DNA from: Minwuia sp.
GTDB lineage: Bacteria > Pseudomonadota > Alphaproteobacteria > Minwuiales > Minwuiaceae
Length of the DNA: 64,000 bases
Direction: 5' to 3'
Assembly (NCBI GenBank): GCA_029210175.1
Contig: JARGPL010000017.1
Span: 1 to 64,000, forward strand
The notes below the pieces were generated by a model. It made no database searches and was not told the origin of the DNA. It worked only from the letters and a program-made list of their open reading frames with translations. The position numbers were made by a program, and so were the translations under genes. Shown piece by piece: positions 24,204 to 32,193 of the stretch (its first letter is position 1; every line of letters begins with the position of its first letter).

Positions 24204-26629
24204 CAGGCCAGGAACCCCGCGTTGTCGCGATGCGCCCGCTGCACGTCCTGCAGCGTCTGCTGTCGCATTTGCTGGAACCGCGGGGCCAGCCGCCGTTCGA
24301 CATCATCGATACCCAGTCCGCTGACCGTGATCGACTGGTTGACGGTGACGCCGCCGCCGCCACCGCCGCGCAGCATCCCGCCCGCGGCGTGGTTGGGGAT
24401 GATGGTGCCCGGTATCTTCGGAATGAACAGTTCCGGGCCGCGTTCCCCGACGATGGACGGCATGCCGACCGGCGGGTCACCGCCGCCGGCAAAGTGGGGC
24501 AAGGCCGCCGCCAGCGCGCGGCGCAGCGGTTCCTTGCCTTCGTTCATCCGGGCGATGCCGCGGCTGATCACGTCATTGGGAATGATGGTGCCCGGCCTGT
24601 CCGGCACGAACAGTTCCGGGCCCTTTTCACCGACCAGTGACGCCTTGCCCGCCGGCGGCCGCCCGCCCTTGGCAAATGCGCCGCCGAACAGGCCGGCGAT
24701 GCCTTGGAAGATGCCGCCGAACAGGTCGCCACCGCCACCGCCGCTGCTGTTCTGGGCCTTCGCCTGCTGCACCAGCACGTCGGCCAGCGCCTCACCAATG
24801 CTGAACAGCACGTCCAGGATCACGTCACCCGCATCCTTGGTGCCGCGGGCAAAATCCTCGAACGATGACCGCAGTTCGTCCACGCCGCTTTTCGCCATTT
24901 CTTCCAGCGCGTCGGTGGCTTCGTCGTATTTTTCCCTGGCCTTTTCCACCGCCTTGCCGTGCTGTTCGGTGGTGATCAGACCGCGTTCCAGCATTTCATT
25001 CAGCCGTTCGATTTCGTCGGCAAGTTTTTCATGCTCTGTCTTGATGTCTTCAATGACACGCTTGGCGGCCTTGCCCAGGCCGTCGTACTTTTCGTTCACC
25101 GCCGCGACGGCGCGTTCGTATTCTTCCAGTTCCAGCCGCCCGTCGGCGTACAGGTCGTTCAGCTCTGCCAGTTCGGCGGCCTGCTGTTCCTCCGCCGTGC
25201 GCAGCGCCGCGACGATTTCGGTGGCGCGTTCCTGCACCGCGTTGGCCTTTTCAATTTCGGCGATCTTGCGCTGCAGCAGGGCGATTTCCTCTGCCTGCTG
25301 TTCCATGCCGGGCCTGACGTTGCCGTCATCGTCCAGCACGTCGGCGGCGCGGAACGACCCGAACGTGTCCCGGCCCAGGTCGGTGCGCCGCAGGTCATCA
25401 AACTGCGCCTGCAGCTTGGCAATCTCCGCCGACGCCTTGTCCAGCGTGGCCTGGGGGATGATGTTGCCACCGCCTTCGGCGCCGCCGCCTTCGCCAACGC
25501 CGTCCTCACCCTTCATCCGCTTCAGCAGATCTTTCAGATCGATGATCTTGGCCGTGAGCCGTTCCACCTCTGCGGCCTGGGCAATGATGTTGCCGGTCAG
25601 CTGATCAGGCACCTGTTTGCCAGATGCCAGCATCCGGTCACGCGCCTCGCGATAATTGCCAAGCTTGGTCGCTGCCGCAGCGGCAGCCTCTTCGACCTCC
25701 CGAATTCTGGCGGGCAGCATGGATTCTGTCGGGATCTCATCGGAGAATGCGGACGCGATATCGCGGACAGTGGCCAGGACTTCAGTCTTGATTTCCTCCC
25801 AGCGCACCAGCCAGTCGGCAAAGAGGATGCCTGTCTGGTTCATCAGGGCGGTCTGCTGTTGTTGCAGGCGGTTGATCTTGTCACCTGCCTGACGGCCCTT
25901 CTCCACCATCTCCTTATCGATGACCGCGCCTGCCTCGCGGGCCGCAGCGGCGTAGTCATCCAGCCCCTGCTTGCCACCGCGCAACAGGTTGACCAGTGCC
26001 GCGCCTTCGCTGTCGAAGGCCTTGAAGGCGATGCGCAATTGTTCCTGTTCTGATTCCGCGCCCTTGATGGATTCGGCCAGGTCACCCATCACATCGGTGG
26101 CGCTGCGCGTGGTGCCATCGGCGTTGCGGACGGCAATGTCATACTGTTCCAGAATGCCCTTCAGTTCGCCGGAACCTTGCGCGGCCTCCCCCAGGCGCCG
26201 GGTGAAGCGCTGAAACGCGATGTCGAGGGTGTTGGCAGAAACGCCGACCTGTTCGGATGCAAACCGCAGTTCCTGCAACCGCTCAACACCAATGCCCAGC
26301 TTGTCGGCTGTATTGGCCAGGTTGGAGAATTGCTCAACCGCCTGGCGCGCGGCATCCATTGCCGCGTTCAGCGCAATAGCGGCCCCGCCGAATGCGGCGC
26401 CTGCAGCCAGTCCAACAGGGCCCAGCGCACCGAACGCATTACCAAATCGGCCTGCAGCTGCGGCAATGCCCTTAAACTCGGCGTCGATCTGGCGGCCCAT
26501 CTTCTGGATCGGCGTCAGGATCTTCTTGCTGCCCCGCTTCGCCTCCCCGGCACCCCGGTCCAGCCCGCGAGTCAATGACTGAACATTCGCATCCAGCTTG
26601 ACGATAAGGGTCTCGATGGTCTCTGCCAT
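24203..26629 (-). CDS. tail tape measure protein
   Basis: An 808-residue protein starting at 26629 (MAETIETLIVKLDANVQSL). It has long alanine-rich helices, a hydrophobic stretch at ~60-90, and extended coiled coils (residues ~340-620). The C-terminus has two related GPELF modules: GKASLVGEKGPELFVPD...PGTIIPND and GMPSIVGERGPELFIPK...PGTIIPNH. It sets tail length; 808 residues predicts a tail of roughly 120 nm by the usual scaling (inference). Confidence 0.9.
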   Translation of the reverse strand: MAETIETLIVKLDANVQSLTRGLDRGAGEAKRGSKKILTPIQKMGRQIDAEFKGIAAAAGRFGNAFGALGPVGLAAGAAFGGAAIALNAAMDAARQAVEQFSNLANTADKLGIGVERLQELRFASEQVGVSANTLDIAFQRFTRRLGEAAQGSGELKGILEQYDIAVRNADGTTRSATDVMGDLAESIKGAESEQEQLRIAFKAFDSEGAALVNLLRGGKQGLDDYAAAAREAGAVIDKEMVEKGRQAGDKINRLQQQQTALMNQTGILFADWLVRWEEIKTEVLATVRDIASAFSDEIPTESMLPARIREVEEAAAAAATKLGNYREARDRMLASGKQVPDQLTGNIIAQAAEVERLTAKIIDLKDLLKRMKGEDGVGEGGGAEGGGNIIPQATLDKASAEIAKLQAQFDDLRRTDLGRDTFGSFRAADVLDDDGNVRPGMEQQAEEIALLQRKIAEIEKANAVQERATEIVAALRTAEEQQAAELAELNDLYADGRLELEEYERAVAAVNEKYDGLGKAAKRVIEDIKTEHEKLADEIERLNEMLERGLITTEQHGKAVEKAREKYDEATDALEEMAKSGVDELRSSFEDFARGTKDAGDVILDVLFSIGEALADVLVQQAKAQNSSGGGGGDLFGGIFQGIAGLFGGAFAKGGRPPAGKASLVGEKGPELFVPDRPGTIIPNDVISRGIARMNEGKEPLRRALAAALPHFAGGGDPPVGMPSIVGERGPELFIPKIPGTIIPNHAAGGMLRGGGGGGVTVNQSITVSGLGIDDVERRLAPRFQQMRQQTLQDVQRAHRDNAGFLA

Positions 26630-26739
26630 GGTGCGGTTCCTTCGGAAATTGGGTTGGTGGACAGGCGTGCGCGGGTTCCGGGTGACGGAACCAACCGACG
26701 CGTCTAGACTTCGCCGCATCCAATAGTTGCGGAGGTTTC

Positions 26740-27054
26740 ATGTTTCTTCTTGGTGTGCTTTCGACGCTCAGCGGCTTCGCGTGCCTGGTAATCGTGGGCG
26801 TCCTATTGGCAGTTGTGCCAATGGGGCAGGTTCTGCGCGATATGGGCGAGAACCCCTTTTCGTTTGCGACGTTCGCGGGGCCGGTGCTGCTGATGGTCGC
26901 CCTGGTTCCCGTCGGCTTCACCGCAATCATCGCGGGTGTGATGGCTCAGCAGTCGGCAGAACAGGACAAGAAGAGGCCGCGGGATGTGCAAAAAAAGAGC
27001 CCGGCCAGCACAACGCCAGCCGAGCCGAATCTTAAACCCCGCGACGAAGGGTGA
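26740..27054 (+). CDS. moron: small membrane protein on the opposite strand
   Basis: A 104-residue protein transcribed against the tail operon, with its own GGAGG ribosome site. Two hydrophobic segments (residues ~1-28, and ~45-68 FAGPVLLMVALVPVGFTAIIAG) are followed by a basic, lysine/proline-rich cytoplasmic tail. An inverted repeat (GGTTCCG at 26674-26680, CGGAACC at 26686-26692) lies ahead of it. Opposite-strand membrane genes inside tail operons are often lysogenic-conversion or superinfection-exclusion genes; no homologue is recognised. Confidence 0.65.
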   Translation: MFLLGVLSTLSGFACLVIVGVLLAVVPMGQVLRDMGENPFSFATFAGPVLLMVALVPVGFTAIIAGVMAQQSAEQDKKRPRDVQKKSPASTTPAEPNLKPRDEG

Positions 27055-27058
27055 AGGT

Positions 27059-27075
27059 ATAACGACCGTCGTTAT
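27059..27075. promoter_or_regulatory. perfect 17-bp palindrome between convergent genes
   Basis: ATAACGAC-C-GTCGTTAT, extendable to 11-bp arms allowing one G-T pair. It lies between the 3' ends of the moron and the antirepressor gene, so it could be a bidirectional terminator stem (though it lacks a clear T run) or a protein-binding site. Confidence 0.45.
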
Positions 27076-27089
27076 GCCTTGGGGGGTAA

Positions 27090-27827
27090 TCAGATCAGCA
27101 GCCTGTCAGTCTTTTCCGCCAGCAATGCGATTCCCTTGGCTGTCACGCGCACCTGTTCGCTGATGCGGGTGGAGCCGTCGCCGCGGGTCACCTCGGTCAC
27201 CTTGTGTTCCAGCAGACCGCGCATCAGCTTGTCCTGATAGGCGATCCAATGTGCGCAACCGGCGCGGCGGTGAATCCACTTGTTGCCGGACAGCCAGCTG
27301 AACAGGTCTTTTGGGCGCATGCCCAGAGCCTTCGCCGTGTCGGTGATGCATTCTGACCCGTCGGCGGTCGCTATCCGGTCCAACGCCTCAGCCTTCGGCG
27401 TCAGTTCGGCAACGTCCTGTTCCAGATCCAGCACCCTTTCGCTGTATGTCAGCAACAGATGCCGCATCACGGCGGGGTCGTTCAGCGCCTTGACAGGATC
27501 CGGCGGGCTCTTTGCCCGTTCTTCACAGGCGATGAAATACCGCCGGGCCTCACGACCCTTGTCGTTGTTCTCGACCATCGCCAGTTCCTTGGCCATGTCG
27601 AGGGTCAGTTTGTATTCCAAAGTGGGGCGGCCACCTGAAGGGTTTTCCGCCGAATCGCTGAAAACCCAATAGTCCACGCCGTCAGTGAATTCATACTTTT
27701 TGATGCGGCGTTTCATCCACGTCGAGAAATCATCTTTCACCGCCATGTATCCGTGCAGTTCGCGCGCATCTGCGGTAGGAATGTGGCGCCCGGCGGTCGG
27801 CAGGTCGGTGATCTTGATCAGTTCCAT
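27090..27827 (-). CDS. phage antirepressor, AntA/AntB plus KilAC domains
   Basis: A 245-residue two-domain protein. Residues ~15-95 are the AntA/AntB domain (ARELHGYMAVKDDFSTW, then MKRRIKKYEFTDGVDYW). Residues ~150-240 are the KilAC DNA-binding domain (GSECITDTAKALGMRPKDLF, then SWLSGNKWIHRR). Such proteins bind and inactivate CI-type repressors. It is placed inside the tail gene region rather than in the immunity region, behind a conserved-looking small gene and near an XRE regulator. This matters because the prophage repressor lacks autocleavage residues. Confidence 0.88.
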   Translation of the reverse strand: MELIKITDLPTAGRHIPTADARELHGYMAVKDDFSTWMKRRIKKYEFTDGVDYWVFSDSAENPSGGRPTLEYKLTLDMAKELAMVENNDKGREARRYFIACEERAKSPPDPVKALNDPAVMRHLLLTYSERVLDLEQDVAELTPKAEALDRIATADGSECITDTAKALGMRPKDLFSWLSGNKWIHRRAGCAHWIAYQDKLMRGLLEHKVTEVTRGDGSTRISEQVRVTAKGIALLAEKTDRLLI

Positions 27828-27838
27828 GATGGTTCCTT

Positions 27839-28207
27839 TCAGGCGGTGCGGCGTGCCGGGATGGATTCGGCGGCGCGGAATGTCGGGCCGAACATGGTGG
27901 CGGACAGGCCGGATTCGGTGCTGGCCTGCCGGATCAAGGCGTCGGCCATGCGGCGCAGGCGGGTGGCGGCGGCCTCGTCGGCAGGGTTCATGGCCCCGGC
28001 GCGCAGGAATTCGATGTCGTCGCGCATGGTGGCGAGGAACGCCAGGCGGTCGGCCGCGGTGCGGACAGCCGCATGGCTCAGGCTTTCGCGGGCGCCGTCG
28101 ATGTCGACCAGCAATGCCCCTTCGAACGCCACGTCGTCACCATCATTCAGGGCCAGCGCCATGCACAGCCGCCCGATGTCCGCCCCCTTCTGTGTTGCTC
28201 CGTTCAT
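27839..28207 (-). CDS. prophage hypothetical protein upstream of the antirepressor
   Basis: A 122-residue helical soluble protein, 11 bp upstream of the antirepressor gene and in the same orientation, so probably cotranscribed. Visible blocks are GRLCMALALNDGDDVAFEGA and DRLAFLATMRDDIEFLRAG. Divergent from the XRE regulator at 28284 across a region with two similar operators. No function is recognised. Confidence 0.65.
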   Translation of the reverse strand: MNGATQKGADIGRLCMALALNDGDDVAFEGALLVDIDGARESLSHAAVRTAADRLAFLATMRDDIEFLRAGAMNPADEAAATRLRRMADALIRQASTESGLSATMFGPTFRAAESIPARRTA

Positions 28208-28233
28208 GGATCATCCCCTTGATATCGCCGATG

Positions 28234-28282
28234 ATGTAATTTACATAATCAGATATCGAAACTTAGTCAATGTGAATTACAT
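28234..28282. promoter_or_regulatory. two related operators in a divergent promoter region
   Basis: Site 1 is a perfect palindrome, ATGTAATTTACAT (28234-28246). Site 2, TGTGAATTACAT (28271-28282), is its close imperfect copy and ends two bases before the XRE start codon. The 77-bp AT-rich region separates the XRE gene from the antirepressor operon, so one regulator could control both (inference). Confidence 0.6.
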
Positions 28283-28283
28283 C

Positions 28284-28565
28284 ATGTCTGATATTTTTTC
28301 TGTAATCCCCGATGCGGGACAGATCAGGGCCGCCCGAGCGTTCCTAAGATGGTCGGCACGAGACTTGGCCCGAGAAGCCGATTTGAGCGTTCCGACGATC
28401 CAGCGCATTGAGGCCCAGACCGGGCAGATTCAAGCGATGATGTCGACAATGGGGGCCATCATTTCTGCCTTTCGACGATACGGCATCACCTTCCTCAAGG
28501 ACGAAGGGGCGGGCCCCGGCGTTCGATACCTGGATCCTCAATTGTCGTTCGACATAGAAGACTGA
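28284..28565 (+). CDS. XRE-type HTH regulator divergent from the antirepressor operon
   Basis: A 93-residue protein with an XRE helix-turn-helix: AGQIRAARAFLRWSARDLAR, then EADLSVPTIQRIEAQTG. The C-terminal part (AFRRYGITFLKDEGAG) is the usual short extension of small transcriptional regulators. It starts right at operator site 2, so autorepression is likely. It probably controls the antirepressor operon. Confidence 0.8.
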   Translation: MSDIFSVIPDAGQIRAARAFLRWSARDLAREADLSVPTIQRIEAQTGQIQAMMSTMGAIISAFRRYGITFLKDEGAGPGVRYLDPQLSFDIED

Positions 28566-28569
28566 CCCC

Positions 28570-28800
28570 TCACCCCTTCGCCTTGATCGACGGGCCGTCG
28601 GGATATTTCGCCTGCATGTCTTTCGTCCAGGCCAGCAGGTCGGCCTTTTCCCTGCCTGTCATCTTGCGATGACTGCCGCCGCCGCCTGATTTGGCCTGCA
28701 GCATTTCCGCCCGACCCCGGATGGCCGCGTGGAATTCGCGGTACGTCGCGTTCCAGAATGTCTCTGGCGTCCAGTCAAGCATGCCGAACGCCAGTTCCAT
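28570..28800 (-). CDS. tail assembly chaperone, GT-like extension (TAC_6 family)
   Basis: A 76-residue frame from ATG 28800. Residues MELAFGMLDWTPETFWNATY match the TAC_6 family of GTA-like phages. The same frame is open upstream to a stop overlapping the end of the preceding chaperone and reads KPSDGLTPWGRW just before the ATG. So the main product may be a -1 frameshift fusion with the upstream chaperone, as lambda gpG-T, rather than a separate protein. Confidence 0.8.
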   Translation of the reverse strand: MELAFGMLDWTPETFWNATYREFHAAIRGRAEMLQAKSGGGGSHRKMTGREKADLLAWTKDMQAKYPDGPSIKAKG

Positions 28801-28817
28801 CCATCGCCCCCAGGGGG

Positions 28818-29186
28818 TCAGGCCGTCGGAGGGTTTTCAGGGTCTTCGCCGTCCTCCGCTGCGTCTGCATCGGCGGCCTGTTCGTCGCCGCCGCTGAACG
28901 ACAGGACGATGCAACGGCGGACGGCGGCGAACGATCCCATGACATCGGCCACCAGGCACCCGTCCAGAAACGCCCGGTCCAGTTCACCGCCGGACAGTGC
29001 ATGCAGCGCCGCCACGATGTGGCTGACCTTCGGCGTGTCCAGGGCGCCGTGGGCCAGGTCGGCGATGCCGACCCCCCAGGCGTCTTCCAGCGCCGCCATG
29101 TTGCCCAGGGTGCCGACCAGCACCGCGGTGCGGCCCGCCACCGTAACGGTGACGGCGCCGCGTTGCGGGTTCGCGCGCTGGATCAT
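28818..29186 (-). CDS. tail assembly chaperone, G-like (GTA TAC_11 family)
   Basis: A 122-residue protein of the GTA TAC_11 family. It has a beta-sandwich start (ANPQRGAVTVTVAGRTAVLV) and then LEDAWGVGIADLAHGAL, and it ends in an acidic tail with repeated Glu/Asp and a slippery heptamer. Such chaperones coat the tape-measure protein during tail assembly. It overlaps the tail-tube gene by 4 bp. Confidence 0.8.
   Translation of the reverse strand: MIQRANPQRGAVTVTVAGRTAVLVGTLGNMAALEDAWGVGIADLAHGALDTPKVSHIVAALHALSGGELDRAFLDGCLVADVMGSFAAVRRCIVLSFSGGDEQAADADAAEDGEDPENPPTA
28830..28836 (-). other. programmed -1 ribosomal frameshift site A-AAC-CCT
   Basis: Read in the zero frame of the upstream chaperone, the heptamer is A AAC CCT, an exact X-XXY-YYZ slippery site. 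It lies four codons before its stop. Slipping to AAA CCC puts the ribosome in the frame of the TAC_6 protein (ENP then SDGLTPWGRWMELAFG). Twelve bases downstream is a CCCCC-T-GGGGG inverted repeat that could take part in a stimulating structure. Confidence 0.75.
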
Positions 29187-29605
29187 GCGGCGGTGAAGGC
29201 GATGACGCCGCCGCTTTCGAGGCTGACGGAAAACTCGACCGCGCCTTCGTGCTCGCCACTGTATTCCAGCGACGTGACATGGAACGGGCCTTCGAACGTG
29301 CCGAAATCCGGGATGACGATCTGGAAATTGATCATCGCCGCGGCATCGATCGCGGCATTCTTCAGCGCGGTGTCGCCCGCGCCGTCGTCGGTGAACACGC
29401 CGGATCCGGACACGCCGACCGACTGGGTGGCGACGGCGCCCAGATATTCACGCCAGCGGCCCGTCGACTGCTGATCGGTGATGTCGATCGCCTGCTTGTT
29501 GTGGCTGAAACTGGGGGAACGTAGGCCGCCGATCGTGGCAAACGTTTCAGGGGAATCGCCGTTGGAAATCTTCAACAGCAGCGCGGCACCGGCTTGTGCG
29601 GCCAT
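29183..29605 (-). CDS. major tail tube protein (TP901-1 family)
   Basis: A 140-residue beta-rich protein with the TP901-1/GTA tail-tube pattern: GAALLLKISNGDSPETFATI at the start, RSPSFSHNKQAIDITDQQ, then VTSLEYSGEHEGAVEFSVSL near the end. It polymerises into the tail shaft. It precedes the chaperone pair in the order normal for long-tailed phages. Confidence 0.88.
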   Translation of the reverse strand: MAAQAGAALLLKISNGDSPETFATIGGLRSPSFSHNKQAIDITDQQSTGRWREYLGAVATQSVGVSGSGVFTDDGAGDTALKNAAIDAAAMINFQIVIPDFGTFEGPFHVTSLEYSGEHEGAVEFSVSLESGGVIAFTAA

Positions 29606-29659
29606 GGTGTGTACTCCTTCGATATTCGGGGTTGGCAGTTCGGGGGTGGTCGGGGGGGG

Positions 29660-30073
29660 TCAGGCCGTGGCCTGGGTCGTGATTTCGTATCGGGCAACGC
29701 CGTGCCATGTCTCGCCGTCGGCGTCGGCCATGATGGTCTGATACCGCTTCACGGTCAGAACATGGGTCTGGCCGGTGATGGTCAGGGCCTGGCGGTGCAA
29801 GGTGGCGTGAATGGCGGCCAGCACCGCCGCCGTCTGCTTGCGGCCCATCTGGCGCGACCAGACATGGATGGTCAGATTCTCCACCTGGCCCAGCATGTTC
29901 GACCCGTCCCAGGGTTCGGTCAGGGGGTCGCCCAGTTCGATGTAGGGAAACGTGTCGCTGCCTTGCGGCACGTGATCATAGATGCGATTGCCGACCAGAT
30001 CGGTCACCGCGCTGGCGCCGGTCAGGGCGGTGTAGACCGCAGCCTGCACGGCGGATGTGGCGTCACCGGTCAT
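29660..30073 (-). CDS. tail terminator/completion protein (DUF3168)
   Basis: A 137-residue DUF3168 protein: AVQAAVYTALTGASAV at the start, then GNRIYDHVPQGSDTFPYIEL and a TIHVWSRQMGRKQTAAVL helix. These proteins cap the tail tube and join it to the head. Position between the HK97 gp10-like gene and the tail tube gene fits. Confidence 0.85.
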   Translation of the reverse strand: MTGDATSAVQAAVYTALTGASAVTDLVGNRIYDHVPQGSDTFPYIELGDPLTEPWDGSNMLGQVENLTIHVWSRQMGRKQTAAVLAAIHATLHRQALTITGQTHVLTVKRYQTIMADADGETWHGVARYEITTQATA

Positions 30074-30083
30074 GGCTGTTTCC

Positions 30084-30506
30084 TCACTTCGGCGCGTCGG
30101 GCAGGTTGGCCTTCGCCGCCTGCTTTACCGCCGCCTTCACCGACCGGTTGATCCGGCCCTTCAGGCGCTTCTTCAGGATGCGATAGGCCGGGAACAGGAA
30201 CGGTTGCGCCGCGGTGCCGGCATGGTCGGGCCGGTTCTTGCCGCCGCCTTTCGTGCCGAATTCCACGAACCGCGCATAGAACCGGTTCGTGCCAACGACG
30301 GCAGACAGGCCATTGTCACTGATCTGGTGCGTAATCGATTTGCGCAGATCGCCGGAATCCGCCGGGGCCAGGGTGCGGGCGGCGTCTTCCAGTTCGGCGG
30401 CGCTTTTCGCCACGGCCTTGCGGGTCTTTTCGGCGGCGTTGTTGCCCAGGGCCAGCAGCTTCTTTTCCAGCCGTTCGCGGTTCAGCATCTTCGCGGTGCT
30501 GGTCAT
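30084..30506 (-). CDS. head-tail joining protein, HK97 gp10-like
   Basis: A 140-residue protein starting at 30506 with a basic helical opening (MLNRERLEKKLLALG), the family motif AARTLAPADSGDLRKSI and VGTNRFYARFVEFGTK. It ends in a basic tail. HK97-gp10 family proteins act at the head-tail joint. It overlaps the upstream gene by 4 bp. Confidence 0.85.
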   Translation of the reverse strand: MTSTAKMLNRERLEKKLLALGNNAAEKTRKAVAKSAAELEDAARTLAPADSGDLRKSITHQISDNGLSAVVGTNRFYARFVEFGTKGGGKNRPDHAGTAAQPFLFPAYRILKKRLKGRINRSVKAAVKQAAKANLPDAPK

Positions 30507-30850
30507 GTCGCCACCCCGCTTTCGGCAATCACCATCATGAACTGCGGGCGGGGGCCGCCGTTGTGTATCTCGCGGATGTTCAGGATCATGTCGGCGTTGC
30601 TGGTCCAGACCATGCGGGCGGCGGTGGTGAAATCCAGCCGGGTGCGCAGCATGATGCGGAACCGCTGGCTGAACTCGATGCGTCCGGCCTCCACGGCTTC
30701 CTTTGCCGTGATCGGCTCCACGCGGGCCCAGACCGTCGCCACCGTGGACCAGGCGCGGGTGAACCCGCCCTGGCCATCGGACGTGTTGCCCTGGCCTTCG
30801 ATGCGGATCCGCTGATCCATGGCCCCTGGCTGCATGCGCGGCCCGGCCAT
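30503..30850 (-). CDS. phage head closure protein (head-tail adaptor)
   Basis: A 115-residue protein of the SPP1 gp16/HK97 gp9-like adaptor family: MDQRIRIEGQ near the start, TVWARVEPITAKEAVEA, then FRIMLRTRLDFTTAARMVW. It forms the ring between connector and tail. The start at 30850 overlaps the connector gene stop. Confidence 0.85.
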   Translation of the reverse strand: MAGPRMQPGAMDQRIRIEGQGNTSDGQGGFTRAWSTVATVWARVEPITAKEAVEAGRIEFSQRFRIMLRTRLDFTTAARMVWTSNADMILNIREIHNGGPRPQFMMVIAESGVAT

Positions 30851-31470
30851 CAGACATGCACCTTGTACGGCGCGATCAGCCGTTCGACCGCCATGGGCAG
30901 GGTCGATGAAATCGTGCCGATCACCACGGCGGAACGGTTGTCGTACCAGGCGGAAACCAGCTGCAGCGCGGCCAGCCGCAGGCTTGCGGGCAAGCTGCTG
31001 GCCGTGTCGCCATATCCGGCGATGAACGTGATCGTCACCGCGTCCCGCACGTCCTGCACCGATGGCCAGGACTGGCCCTTCTTCAGGCTGATGACGCCGG
31101 GTTCGCTGCCCGTGTTGACCGCATAGACCGACGTGCCCAGCGTCTGGCTGTCGCCATTGCCGTCCAGATATTTGATCGACGACACCGACTGCAACGGCGG
31201 CAGGGGCACGCGGATGCCCGCGTAAGGATCGGCCCAGGTCTCGCACGGGAAATCGTCAAGCGTCCAGGCCCATGTCTGAGTCAGCAGGGCACGGCCCAGC
31301 ATGCCGCGCCGACCGTCCAGATGTTCCGCCGCGGCGGCGACCAGATCATCTATCAGGCTGTCATCGTCGCTGATCTCCACGCGCAGGAATGCCTTGGCGT
31401 CCGCGGTTGAAACCAGCGCCGCCGGGGCGACCGTGCGGCTCAGGCGATTCGGGGCAAAGGGGTCATACAT
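30850..31470 (-). CDS. head-tail connector protein (gp6/phiE125 gp8-like)
   Basis: A 206-residue protein with the family opening TADAKAFLRVEISDDDSLID followed by DLVAAAAEHLDGRRG, and a conserved C-terminal helix (SLRLAALQLVSAWYDNRSAV). It forms the first ring below the portal. The preceding open frame at 31486-32193 lies between this gene and the capsid region. Confidence 0.85.
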   Translation of the reverse strand: MYDPFAPNRLSRTVAPAALVSTADAKAFLRVEISDDDSLIDDLVAAAAEHLDGRRGMLGRALLTQTWAWTLDDFPCETWADPYAGIRVPLPPLQSVSSIKYLDGNGDSQTLGTSVYAVNTGSEPGVISLKKGQSWPSVQDVRDAVTITFIAGYGDTASSLPASLRLAALQLVSAWYDNRSAVVIGTISSTLPMAVERLIAPYKVHV

Positions 31471-31485
31471 GGGCGGAGTTCCGGT

Positions 31486-32193
31486 TCAGAACAGGGATGC
31501 AAGGGTGGCAAAGGGGAATGCGGTAATCGCCGACCCCGGTGTTGCGTTGATGATCTGCACCCCGGCGGGCAGGGTCGGCGGAATGCTGTCGAACGCCGTG
31601 ACCCAGCGGGCCAGGGCATCCGGCGGGGCGTTGTTCATGCCGGGCGGGTGGTCGCCGTGCCAATGGGCACGACCATCGGAGCCACGGCGCATGTCGTACC
31701 CCACCAGGATGATCCGCCGCGCCCCGGCATGCAGCGCCAGGTTCACCGCCTGATAGCCGCTGTTGCCGCCGCTGTGGATCAGTCTGGGGTCGTGGCTCAG
31801 GCCCGGTTCATGGGCCAGGGCGATGTGATGAATGCCGGGCCAGCGGCTGCAGGCCCTGGCGTCCTGACTGACCCGCAGGCCGGTGAAGTGCGGCAGGCCG
31901 TCATGCAGCTGCCACCATTTCAGATCGCAGGCATAAAGGATATCCAGCGGCAGCCGCCGCCAGGCTTCGTTGACGCCGATCAGGCGGGCTTTGCCGCCCG
32001 CTTGCGCGGCGCGGCACGTTTGCGCCGCGGCTTCGGTGAAGCCAGGGCCGCCGGCGATGCAGATGATTGTTTCGCCGGGCCAGATGCAGGGGATTCGGGC
32101 GGCGCGGGGGGCGGCTCCGGCTGGCCATTCGCCGCCGTGCCCGCGTCCAAAGGGGTCGCCCAGCCATTGCGAATGAACACTTCCGCCGTTTCC
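31486..32193 (-). CDS. conserved prophage protein without a canonical start codon
   Basis: An open frame of 235 codons after an in-frame stop at 32194-32196. It clearly looks coding: IWPGETIICIAGGPGFTEAA, LIGVNEAWRRLPLDILYACD, DLKWWQLHDG, IHSGGNSGYQAVNLALHAG and ARRIILVGYDM. Proteins with this GGP...GNSGYQA..LA...GA..IIL.GYDM layout are found near phage structural genes; none has a known role that I can name. There is no ATG, GTG or TTG before GTG 31746, which would leave only 86 residues and lose half the conserved blocks. A CTG start, frameshifting from the overlapping gene, or a lost start are the options. Confidence 0.6.
   Translation of the reverse strand, partial: GNGGSVHSQWLGDPFGRGHGGEWPAGAAPRAARIPCIWPGETIICIAGGPGFTEAAAQTCRAAQAGGKARLIGVNEAWRRLPLDILYACDLKWWQLHDGLPHFTGLRVSQDARACSRWPGIHHIALAHEPGLSHDPRLIHSGGNSGYQAVNLALHAGARRIILVGYDMRRGSDGRAHWHGDHPPGMNNAPPDALARWVTAFDSIPPTLPAGVQIINATPGSAITAFPFATLASLF

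Noticed and set aside
23448-25604. 718-codon plus-strand open frame opposite the tape-measure gene
   Set aside because: It is rich in Ser/Arg/Pro with no motifs and lies antisense to the tape-measure and tail genes, which have family features.
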